DNA of 32,345 nt from a virus, in IMG/VR virus record IMGVR_UViG_3300025687_000185, positions 1 to 32,345 of that record; one strand, written 5' to 3'. The notes under the pieces are model-generated. The model was not told the DNA's origin, did no database searches, and worked only from the letters and a program-made list of their open reading frames with translations. Positions 8,369 through 14,446 of the stretch are shown here, piece by piece (position 1 is the stretch's first letter; the number at the start of each line of letters is the position of its first letter). The position numbers and the translations under genes were made by a program.

Positions 8369-8399
8369 CCCCTCCCCCTTCGCCCCACAAGAGCCCCCC
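8369..8399 (-). other. Putative G-quadruplex motif
   Basis: The minus strand carries four G-runs of 6, 4, 5 and 4 bases (complements of 8394-8399, 8383-8386, 8374-8378 and 8369-8372), separated by loops of 7, 4 and 1 bases. This satisfies the strict G3+N1-7 rule with longer than minimal tracts. It lies about 110 bp upstream of terS on that gene's coding strand. Confidence 0.6.
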
Positions 8400-8471
8400 T
8401 ACTTCGGTTTTGGTTTCGGATCTCATAAGGGACCCTAGTCACCAGCTCTAAAAACTTTTTTGCAAACGTTC

Positions 8472-8610
8472 CGGCACCACGCCCCCGTACCCAGCCCCAG
8501 CACCGCGCCTCCCTGCACTATCCCCTCAGCACCTCGCCCTCAGTACCAAGTCTCAGCACCACGCCGCTCTGCGACTCGTACTCAGCACACAACCCTCGGT
8601 ACCAAGCTTC
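8472..8610. repeat. Five degenerate 26-29 bp repeats beside the terminase genes
   Basis: Units begin at about 8472, 8498, 8527, 8554 and 8583, each opening with a variant of CAGCACCNCGCC; several end with a GTACC or GTACY block. Spacing is 26-29 bp. They are too degenerate and too short between copies to be a CRISPR. The location next to terS suggests a packaging-protein binding array, comparable in layout to lambda cosB R-sites, but this is inference. Confidence 0.5.
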
Positions 8611-8642
8611 CCAGTGCTTCGCACTGGCTGCCCTTTATTTTT
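8611..8642 (+). terminator. Intrinsic terminator-like hairpin before the first early gene
   Basis: CCAGTGC (8611-8617) and GCACTGG (8621-8627) form a 7-bp stem with a 3-nt loop, followed after six bases by TTTATTTTT (8634-8642). The six-base gap before the T-run weakens it, so it may act as an attenuator. It sits 50 bp before the first rightward gene, so any early transcript starting in the repeat region must pass it. Confidence 0.6.
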
Positions 8643-8692
8643 GTTCTTTCCAGAACATATGCAATTTAACTTAAATCTAAGAGGACATACAC

Positions 8693-9007
8693 ATGAAGAC
8701 TATGACTAAGACTATCAACATTGTCGTGCCTGATATTGCAGCCATCGCTACCTCGATCAAAGAGAAGCTTCCTAAGTACAAACGCTCGAAGAACCTCGAG
8801 CCTGTGCACGAAGAGCCTTTGTCCGACGAGCTTATCGCAGCTATATCGAAAACCGCTGACGCGCAGGTACGTTCCATGGATCGATACACGCTCATGACTT
8901 GTGTCTGGGTTAACACAGTTGAGTACTGGGAGAAACAACCCGCTGCAGCTGTAGAGCAGTACATCAAGTGGTGGGACAAGCAGGTTAATAAGGAGGAGTC
9001 AAAATGA
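8693..9007 (+). CDS. Early protein of unknown function
   Basis: The first rightward gene, 104 residues. The N-terminus is basic and hydrophobic (TMTKTINIVVPDIAAIATS), and the C-terminal half is helical with several tryptophans (WVNTVEYWEKQ, KWWDKQ). No known domain is recognised. AAGAGGA before the ATG supports the start, and the stop overlaps the next start by ATGA. First-expressed small genes in phages commonly act on host processes, but nothing in this sequence indicates a target. Confidence 0.65.
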   Translation: MKTMTKTINIVVPDIAAIATSIKEKLPKYKRSKNLEPVHEEPLSDELIAAISKTADAQVRSMDRYTLMTCVWVNTVEYWEKQPAAAVEQYIKWWDKQVNKEESK

Positions 9008-9225
9008 GTACTGGTAACTATTACGTAGCGCCTAAGAATCTATCCATTCACGACAGAGTAAAGGATGCGTTTAAGTCTTACGAAACAGGTAGGGTTGATC
9101 TCGATCAAGTAACAGACAAGTTGATTCAGATAAGAGCTCTATCAACTGCGTTGCGAGCGATTAACGCTATGAATGAAGAGTCAATGTCAGAGGTATATGC
9201 GTACTTAGGAAAGTTCAGCCGTTGA
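9004..9225 (+). CDS. Small early protein of unknown function
   Basis: A 73-residue helical protein. The start is well set by AAGGAGGAG and by the ATGA overlap with the previous gene. It has a basic N-terminal part and a hydrophobic helix near residues 40-65. No family is recognised and no membrane segment or cysteine motif is seen. It is co-transcribed with its neighbours. Confidence 0.6.
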   Translation: MSTGNYYVAPKNLSIHDRVKDAFKSYETGRVDLDQVTDKLIQIRALSTALRAINAMNEESMSEVYAYLGKFSR

Positions 9226-9244
9226 CAATACTAGGAGCTTATAA

Positions 9245-9412
9245 ATGAGTATTGAATTTATAACTGGCTTAGAACCTAGGGACCTAGAACTTAGTTCTGA
9301 TCCCGTGGCTTCCGTTGAGGATATTCTCACCCGCCTCGAGGAAGATATTGAATTAGGGGTGATAACCATTGAAGAAGCTAACTTTTATCTTAAAGATCTA
9401 ATCGGAGAATGA
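9245..9412 (+). CDS. Short acidic early protein
   Basis: A 55-codon gene starting MSIEFITGLEPRD and ending FYLKDLIGE. It is strongly acidic (many E and D) and predicted helical in its second half. TAGGAGC 7 bases before the ATG is a good ribosome site, and the stop overlaps the start region of the next gene, as is typical for this operon. No function can be assigned; small acidic early proteins sometimes mimic DNA or bind host enzymes, which is speculation here. Confidence 0.6.
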   Translation: MSIEFITGLEPRDLELSSDPVASVEDILTRLEEDIELGVITIEEANFYLKDLIGE

Positions 9413-9414
9413 TT

Positions 9415-10218
9415 ATGTTTGAAGTAATTGAAAACCTAGACCGTGCCGCACAAGTACCAGCGTACAAGGCTATTGTTCATAGTTCCATGGCTCGTACCAT
9501 CGGATCCATCAGTGCTCATATCAAAGGACAGAGGTTCCTAGAACGTCAGGCTGAGCAAGAAAGTGGTGAAGTAGGGCAGACTATAGATAACCGTAATTTC
9601 ATCGATTCTGACAATGAATACGAACGTACTGCCCCTTATGGCTTAGATGTTATCCCTTCGCACTTTGAACGAGCTCGCTTAATGCACAGCGTTTATAACT
9701 GGGCATCTCAGCAGCTCGAGAATATTTCACAAAGTAAATGGGATGACCCATTAACGTTGGAACAAATGCTCGATTATATGCAAAACAATGCAGGCACAAT
9801 CAGTGACGCTTTTGTCCACGCTTTATCTACCGCGACCAAAATTGCTGTCGACGACCTTAAACGTTTCAATGACATCAATGAACGTATGGAAAAAGAACGG
9901 TTCGCAAATGATCGACCAGAAATTATTGACGTGTTTAATAGTTTCGATGGATTTGGCTCCTCACTTGCAATCGATGAGCTTCCGCCAATTACCCAGTACC
10001 AACTTGCTGGCAAAGTAGTTGACGGTCTCATAAAAGAAAAGAGCCGAGCAATCACGCGAATTATGCGCAGTAAGCGTATCGATCAACTGGCTGACCTAAA
10101 ACTCATTGACGACGGTATTGACCAAATCAAAAACTGGGCAGACACCTTTCACACGAAACATCGTACTGAGATCGATGACGCTATCCACAACGGTGCCGCA
10201 GTATCTGACGATCTGTAA
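9415..10218 (+). CDS. Early protein of unknown function
   Basis: A 267-residue, mostly helical, soluble protein (starts MFEVIENLDRAAQVPAYKA). I do not recognise it. The ATG at 9415 is preferred over the in-frame ATG at 9409 because GGAGA at 9404-9408 lies six bases before 9415 but directly abuts 9409. The sequence alternates amphipathic helices, with an acidic stretch (NRNFIDSDNEYERT) near residues 58-71. It ends the first early group and is followed by a GC-rich hairpin. Confidence 0.65.
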   Translation: MFEVIENLDRAAQVPAYKAIVHSSMARTIGSISAHIKGQRFLERQAEQESGEVGQTIDNRNFIDSDNEYERTAPYGLDVIPSHFERARLMHSVYNWASQQLENISQSKWDDPLTLEQMLDYMQNNAGTISDAFVHALSTATKIAVDDLKRFNDINERMEKERFANDRPEIIDVFNSFDGFGSSLAIDELPPITQYQLAGKVVDGLIKEKSRAITRIMRSKRIDQLADLKLIDDGIDQIKNWADTFHTKHRTEIDDAIHNGAAVSDDL

Positions 10219-10230
10219 CACCTAAACCAG

Positions 10231-10256
10231 CCGCGGCCGTCTTAGGATGGTCGCGG
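10231..10256 (+). other. GC-rich hairpin after the first early gene group
   Basis: CCGCGGCC (10231-10238) pairs with GGTCGCGG (10249-10256) over 8 bp with one G-U wobble and a 10-nt loop, 12 bases after a stop codon. No T-run follows, so it is more likely an mRNA-stabilising or processing element than a rho-independent terminator. Confidence 0.5.
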
Positions 10257-10352
10257 CCCTACCAAAGCCAGGGAGTTCATGGGCAATGAGCACACAATTT
10301 CACGAATTTAAGATCGCAGGTAACAGGTTCATCGTAATGAGGATTGACGAAA

Positions 10353-10643
10353 ATGATCATCGAAAGCGGAGTAATAATCTTCTTAGGTCTCGTCTTACTA
10401 GCCTTAAAACTGCCACTCAAAGTAACCTTGCGCTGGCTAGGTGTGCCGTTCGTACTCGATCTAAGCGCATCAGCACTAGCGTTCATCATGCACTACGGCA
10501 CGTTCTCGGGCGTCATGGCAGCAGCAGTCGCAGGTCTGATGGTATCAGGCTTTAGTTCAGCAGCCAGGTACGCAGTCGGCTACATCAAGGACAACAACTA
10601 CTACCCCGGCAAGATCTGGGATGTACGCGAAAAACTGCTCTAG
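10353..10643 (+). CDS. Small integral membrane protein
   Basis: A 96-residue protein with hydrophobic helices at about 5-20 (SGVIIFLGLVLLALKL), 28-50 and 50-72 (GVMAAAVAGLMVSGFSSAA), and a charged cytoplasmic-type tail ending KIWDVREKLL. It is likely a three-segment inner-membrane protein. The ATG at 10353 has GAGG about 10 bases upstream; an in-frame TTG at 10344 is a less likely start. A different open frame overlaps it from 10286 and has plausible N-terminal residues but an Arg/Ser/Thr-rich composition afterwards, so I prefer this frame. The stop codon lies inside the terminator stem. Function unknown. Confidence 0.6.
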   Translation: MIIESGVIIFLGLVLLALKLPLKVTLRWLGVPFVLDLSASALAFIMHYGTFSGVMAAAVAGLMVSGFSSAARYAVGYIKDNNYYPGKIWDVREKLL

Positions 10644-10666
10644 CAGCACTCTGCTAGGCCATTTTT
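10640..10666 (+). terminator. Intrinsic terminator ending the first early block
   Basis: CTAGCAG (10640-10646), loop CACT, CTGCTAG (10651-10657), then GCCATTTTTT. The stem is a perfect 7 bp and overlaps the TAG stop of the membrane protein gene. A further T-rich stretch follows. It separates the first early group from the origin-like region. The stem arms share the TGCTAG core of the neighbouring repeats. Confidence 0.75.
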
Positions 10667-10690
10667 TGCCTTTTCCTTTAAAATCAACGA

Positions 10691-10963
10691 CCTAGCAATC
10701 CTAGCAAAAACGGCACATAACCTCCCCTATATATAATGTATATTTACATAAATACATATTTTTTTAATTTGTTAAAAGAATAGGTGCTAGGAATGCTAGG
10801 AATGCTAGAACCCTTACTGCTATTGACTTCCCCCCTATCAAACCTAGCACGCTCTAGCATTCTGTATGCAAATAACCTTGCAATAAGTTAGTAAGTACTC
10901 ACATCAGAAAATGTTAGTGATCACTAACATAAACCCAATTTCGGCTTTTGCAAAATGCTAGAA
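10691..10963. repeat. Iteron-like TGCTAG repeats (eight copies)
   Basis: Copies read TTGCTAGG on the minus strand at 10691-10698 and 10700-10707 (9-bp period), TGCTAGGA/TGCTAGGA/TGCTAGAA on the plus strand at 10785-10792, 10794-10801 and 10803-10810 (9-bp period), minus-strand copies at 10843-10849 and 10853-10859, and a plus copy at 10956-10963. The AT-rich core lies between the first two groups. The last copy falls inside the spacer of the putative primase promoter. Confidence 0.75.
10911..10930. promoter_or_regulatory. Perfect 20-bp palindrome, putative operator
   Basis: ATGTTAGTGA followed directly by its exact reverse complement TCACTAACAT. It lies 16 bp upstream of the -35 box of the primase promoter candidate. 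A symmetric 20-bp site without a spacer suits a dimeric DNA-binding protein; the protein is unknown. Confidence 0.7.
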
Positions 10964-10975
10964 CACAAGTATACT
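10947..10975 (+). promoter_or_regulatory. Promoter candidate for the primase-helicase gene
   Basis: TTTGCA (10947-10952), 17 bases, TATACT (10970-10975); a register using TTGCAA with 16 bases is equally possible. The -10 matches 5 of 6 and the -35 4 of 6. The predicted start near 10982 leaves a leader of about 37 nt before the ATG. A TGCTAGAA repeat occupies the spacer. Confidence 0.5.
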
Positions 10976-11018
10976 TGCCGTCCTTCTACTGACTCTAAAA
11001 CTACAAAACGGAGCGCAT

Positions 11019-13355
11019 ATGGACTTCGATTTTCTGTCTGCGGACAAGCCAATCGTCAAAAAGTACGAACTCAACGCAGACAATTCCATTCACAAGCACA
11101 GTTATCCATTCATCTACGAAGTCACTAGCCACCACGAACGCTGCTCTAAAATCGAAGACCTTTATCAAGCCATCGCAGACCACTCAACTCGTGGGCACTG
11201 CCTGCTTAAAGGCCGCCTCACCCGCCCTCTGTCCGCAGAATCTAGGGCCGGAACAACTAATCCAGACGACCCCACACGCTGGATCTGCCTCGACCTTGAC
11301 GGCATAGACAACTACGCCTCAGTTGACGAGTTCTTAGCCGACATCGGAGTCGGGGACTCCGACTACGTCCTACAGTGGTCCTCGTCTCAAGGTATCGAAT
11401 CTCAAGCCGGCCTGCGCTGCCATGTCTTTATGCTGCTTGATAAAGAAACCCACCCCAAGATGCTGAAATACTGGCTCCAACAACTCAATCTAGTAACTTC
11501 GAACATAGAACGTCAGCTCGAACTAACCAAAACCGGTAACAGCCTCCGTTTTCCACTCGACATCACCACATGCCAAAACGACAAACTCTTGTATATAAGC
11601 CCACCGGACCTTGGTCCGGGAATCTCAGACCCGTTCGCCTCCAAACCACGTATTGAGCTCATCAAACGCAAAAGACGTACAATCACCCTCCCTCAAGTGC
11701 TGCCTACACGCGAAGCCTTACGCCAGCAAGTAGACTCAAAGGTCAACTTTCTTCGAGCCAATGCCGGGCTTCCTAAGCGCCGTAGTACTAAATTCAAATT
11801 CGCAGGCCAGATCGAGTACATGGAAAAACCCGACTCGGCCGTCATCACTGACGTAAAGTCCGAACGCAATTTCGTGTACTTCAATTTAAACGGCGGGGAT
11901 TCATGGGCATATTACCACCCGATCGATAACCCACAATTTATCTTTAATTTCAAAGGCGAACCCGTATATCGCACTCAAGACTTGCTCCCTGAATACTGGG
12001 CCCGTCTCTCCTCTAGTGCTCAATCAGGTAAACCTGATCACGCAGGACGTATTTACTTAGCGTTTCGAGACTTCAAAACCAGCAACTACTACAACGGCTA
12101 CTACGACCAGGGCGCGGAGCGCCTAACCTTGGCGCAAGCCAAATCCGAGACCCAGCTGCGTCAATTCATGGCACAACACAACCGCCCCATGGGCGAAAAC
12201 GTGCCTGATTGGGACATTATTTGGGACCCGCACAGCTCCACAGTAGTAGACCCTACCAATCGGTCTCTGAATATCTATCAGCCTAGCGAATACTTTCAAA
12301 TGGAGCCGAGCAGCTTACCTACTCAAATCCCTCCTACAATCGAAAAAATAATCGACCACGTATTAGGTAACGACCCACAAACAGTAGATCACTTCATAAA
12401 CTGGTTAAGCGTGATCGTGCAAAAGCTAACGATCACAGGCACTGCTTGGGTATGGCAAGGCACACAAGGCACAGGCAAAGGAATTTTGTTCCACAAGATC
12501 CTAACTCCGATTTTTGGAGATCCGAACGTTGTTTCGAAGCGAATGGAGGAACTGACTTCTGAATTTACAGAATTTATGGAGAATAAATTCATTGTATTCA
12601 TCGACGAAATTGAGTCTGGACGGAGTCTGTACCACAACAAAGTGATGTCAAAGCTAAAGAATCTGATCGTAGAACCTACGATCTCGATTCGGAAAATGTA
12701 TACCTCAGCGTTCAACGCCAAAAACTACGCCAATATGATCTTTGCGTCGAATAAATCGATGCCTGTTGAAGTCGATCCTGATGACCGTCGTTACAACGTC
12801 GGTCCATATCAGACGAAAAAGATTCAGATATCGAGTCACGAGATCGACGAGCTGCTGCCCCAAGAGCTGCCAGTATTTATGAACTACTTACTACAGTACC
12901 CAGCGGATACGCACCGAGCTAGAAACCCACTTGTTAATGAAGCACGTAGAACTCTGATCAATATTGGCAGAACAGCCATCGACACAGTATCCGACGCTTT
13001 GCTCCAGGGAGATTTAGAGTTTCTGTGGGATCACCTACCTAGCTCGAAGCACTCAGATGCCAACAGCCTGTCTGTCTCGTTCAAACTCGAAGCGTTCAAG
13101 AACTTAATGGTCGATCTTGTAAAAACAGGTGAAAACAAGCTCTCACGAGATGATCTATTAGTGATCTTCGACTGGTGCATAGGCAACATGCCGATGAGCC
13201 CAAATAAATTTTCTGCTCTTTTGAAACACCACCGAATACATATGAAACAAATATGGAAAGACAATCGAAATATACGAGGAATTGAAGTTACTTGGCGCTA
13301 TGACGCTACATGGCATAAAAACGCGCTGCAAGAGATTGCTCACGGCGCTATCTAA
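11019..13355 (+). CDS. Primase-polymerase / SF3-type helicase fusion
   Basis: A 778-residue replication protein. The N-terminal part fits an archaeo-eukaryotic primase (PrimPol) core: D92 and D94 in ICLDLDG, H135 in LRCHVF and D181 in RFPLDIT correspond to the hhDhD, sxH and hD motifs. The C-terminal part is a D5/DUF5906-like superfamily 3 helicase: Walker A GTQGTGKG at 481-488, Walker B FIVFIDE at 524-530 and a sensor asparagine N578 in FASNKS. Such fusions (NrS-1 polymerase is the best known phage example) prime, unwind and sometimes polymerise DNA, replacing separate DnaG- and DnaB-type proteins. GGAG precedes the ATG. The gene follows the origin-like repeats it may act on. Domain assignment of the primase half is from motifs only. 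Confidence 0.85.
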   Translation: MDFDFLSADKPIVKKYELNADNSIHKHSYPFIYEVTSHHERCSKIEDLYQAIADHSTRGHCLLKGRLTRPLSAESRAGTTNPDDPTRWICLDLDGIDNYASVDEFLADIGVGDSDYVLQWSSSQGIESQAGLRCHVFMLLDKETHPKMLKYWLQQLNLVTSNIERQLELTKTGNSLRFPLDITTCQNDKLLYISPPDLGPGISDPFASKPRIELIKRKRRTITLPQVLPTREALRQQVDSKVNFLRANAGLPKRRSTKFKFAGQIEYMEKPDSAVITDVKSERNFVYFNLNGGDSWAYYHPIDNPQFIFNFKGEPVYRTQDLLPEYWARLSSSAQSGKPDHAGRIYLAFRDFKTSNYYNGYYDQGAERLTLAQAKSETQLRQFMAQHNRPMGENVPDWDIIWDPHSSTVVDPTNRSLNIYQPSEYFQMEPSSLPTQIPPTIEKIIDHVLGNDPQTVDHFINWLSVIVQKLTITGTAWVWQGTQGTGKGILFHKILTPIFGDPNVVSKRMEELTSEFTEFMENKFIVFIDEIESGRSLYHNKVMSKLKNLIVEPTISIRKMYTSAFNAKNYANMIFASNKSMPVEVDPDDRRYNVGPYQTKKIQISSHEIDELLPQELPVFMNYLLQYPADTHRARNPLVNEARRTLINIGRTAIDTVSDALLQGDLEFLWDHLPSSKHSDANSLSVSFKLEAFKNLMVDLVKTGENKLSRDDLLVIFDWCIGNMPMSPNKFSALLKHHRIHMKQIWKDNRNIRGIEVTWRYDATWHKNALQEIAHGAI

Positions 13356-13370
13356 AACTCTGGAGGCTTT

Positions 13371-13544
13371 ATGAAGCTATTTCAAATTTACGATCGACAT
13401 ACCAATAAGGCGCTGGAAGGCGCCTTTTTTGACTCTAAACCGAGTGCAAAACAACATAGAGCAGAGCTCAATGAACAGAGCGGTGAAACCGCCCGGTATA
13501 TTGTAATTCCGGGACCCGACCACTGGAGATACGCACAGAGGTAG
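13371..13544 (+). CDS. Small ORF containing an internal terminator
   Basis: A 57-residue open frame (starts MKLFQIYDRHTNKALEGAFF) with an excellent ribosome site, TGGAGG, 15 bases after the primase stop. It ends three bases before the next gene. No family is recognised. An intrinsic terminator lies within codons 13-20, so translation of this frame could control read-through into the downstream ATPase block. It may be a true small protein, a leader peptide, or both. Confidence 0.55.
   Translation: MKLFQIYDRHTNKALEGAFFDSKPSAKQHRAELNEQSGETARYIVIPGPDHWRYAQR
13407..13430 (+). terminator. Intrinsic terminator or attenuator inside a small ORF
   Basis: AAGGCGC (13407-13413), loop TGGAAG, GCGCCTT (13420-13426), ending in a run of six Ts (13425-13430). 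Stem, loop and T-tract are canonical. It lies 36 bases into the 57-residue ORF after the primase gene. Confidence 0.7.
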
Positions 13545-13546
13545 TC

Positions 13547-14446
13547 ATGAAATATGAACAGATATTTAGCTTTGACGGGATTCGTAACTACGCTGATGCA
13601 GAAATCTATTACAGCCACTGCCGTACCCCGAGCAAAGGTAAAAGGTTTCGAAACTGGGGGCGGATATACAAAATGGACGGATTTTATTCATTCCGGCTTG
13701 TATACAACTCTAAAGATCACAAAGAGTTTTTTCGTATTTACGAAAACGACATTGCTGAATTCGTAGTAGATCCGACAACGATTCAAGCGTGGGCGCACAC
13801 GTTAGTAGGGCATTTATTCGTTGCGTTGCCGTTTGCTCTTTATCGTAAAAGCACAGGTGTATACCGCATTGCTCATTTACAAGAAATGGCTGATTACGCA
13901 GACCAGCACCCAAATGAACGGTTTCCTGTATGGCCCGCTTGGGACTTTCTCCGAAAAGGAGACGCCGGGTACTACTTCAACGGGATTAAATACGATCTGA
14001 AAACAGGCAAATGTTTAAACCCACTTTTAGCGATAGCAAAACCAGAAGCCAATCCTGATATACGCAAACAATGGCTTCGGGATCTAAAAGCGTTCAAGCT
14101 TGGTTTCAAAGCCAGAATCAAACTAGGCGTCATGGACACAGTTGCTACAAGCGTATACAACAAAGTTCAACAAAACCTCATTGTAAAAGCCACCGAATGG
14201 ACCGACGACAACGTTAAATTCGTAACTGATTGCATAAAAAATCAGTCTTTTCCTACAAAACTGTTAGAAATGTTTGCTTTTAGAGCCAATGGGTACATTT
14301 GGGCCTCGTTAACTTCTAAACCTACGACACATGAAATAGAAGTATTTTTTGATAAAGCTATGAAAACTTTAAGTTTTAAGCTCCGTACTGAGTATGGAGT
14401 ATTTGATTCAACCCAGGAGAAAGCCAATGAAACCAGAACTTCTTAA
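13547..14446 (+). CDS. Protein of unknown function upstream of the MoxR ATPase
   Basis: A 299-residue protein rich in aromatic residues (many F, Y, W), for example FAFRANGYIWASL near its C-terminus. No transmembrane segment or known motif stands out. GAGG before the ATG supports the start. Its 3' end overlaps the start of the AAA+ ATPase gene by 20 bases, so the two are probably translated together. The family is not recognised; a role linked to the downstream ATPase is possible from context only. Confidence 0.6.
   Translation: MKYEQIFSFDGIRNYADAEIYYSHCRTPSKGKRFRNWGRIYKMDGFYSFRLVYNSKDHKEFFRIYENDIAEFVVDPTTIQAWAHTLVGHLFVALPFALYRKSTGVYRIAHLQEMADYADQHPNERFPVWPAWDFLRKGDAGYYFNGIKYDLKTGKCLNPLLAIAKPEANPDIRKQWLRDLKAFKLGFKARIKLGVMDTVATSVYNKVQQNLIVKATEWTDDNVKFVTDCIKNQSFPTKLLEMFAFRANGYIWASLTSKPTTHEIEVFFDKAMKTLSFKLRTEYGVFDSTQEKANETRTS

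Larger units (their letters stand above)
8260..8692. other. Divergent control region between late and early blocks, no gene
   Basis: A 433-bp gap between the leftward terminase genes and the first rightward early gene. From left to right it holds an AT-rich part (8260-8345) with several AAGT/ACTT-type short inverted repeats, a C-rich tract forming a G-quadruplex motif on the other strand (8369-8399), five degenerate repeats (8472-8610) and a terminator-like hairpin (8611-8642). I found no promoter here with good matches at both boxes; TTGACT on the minus strand at 8327-8332 and TTGAGT on the plus strand at 8315-8320 are possible -35 boxes with poor -10 partners. Confidence 0.7.
10667..11018. 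other. Origin-like control region upstream of the primase gene, no gene
   Basis: About 350 bp without a gene. It holds an AT-rich core (10721-10780, including TATATATAATG and a run of seven Ts), eight TGCTAG-core repeats in both orientations, a perfect 20-bp palindrome and a promoter candidate. The combination of iterons, AT-rich core and location before the replication initiator gene is typical of phage and plasmid origins; direct evidence of initiation is lacking. Confidence 0.6.

Noticed and set aside
8472-8610. CRISPR array
   Set aside because: Repeats are strongly degenerate, adjacent without unique spacers, and no cas genes are present; the Cas4-like nuclease at 20042 belongs to a replication group.
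8460-8669. Open frame of 69 codons in the divergent region
   Set aside because: Starts with TTG, has no ribosome site and encodes a Pro/Ser/Thr-rich low-complexity peptide that follows the C-rich repeats and terminator.
9409-9411. ATG 9409 as start of the gene ending at 10218
   Set aside because: The ribosome site GGAGA directly abuts it; ATG 9415 has proper spacing.
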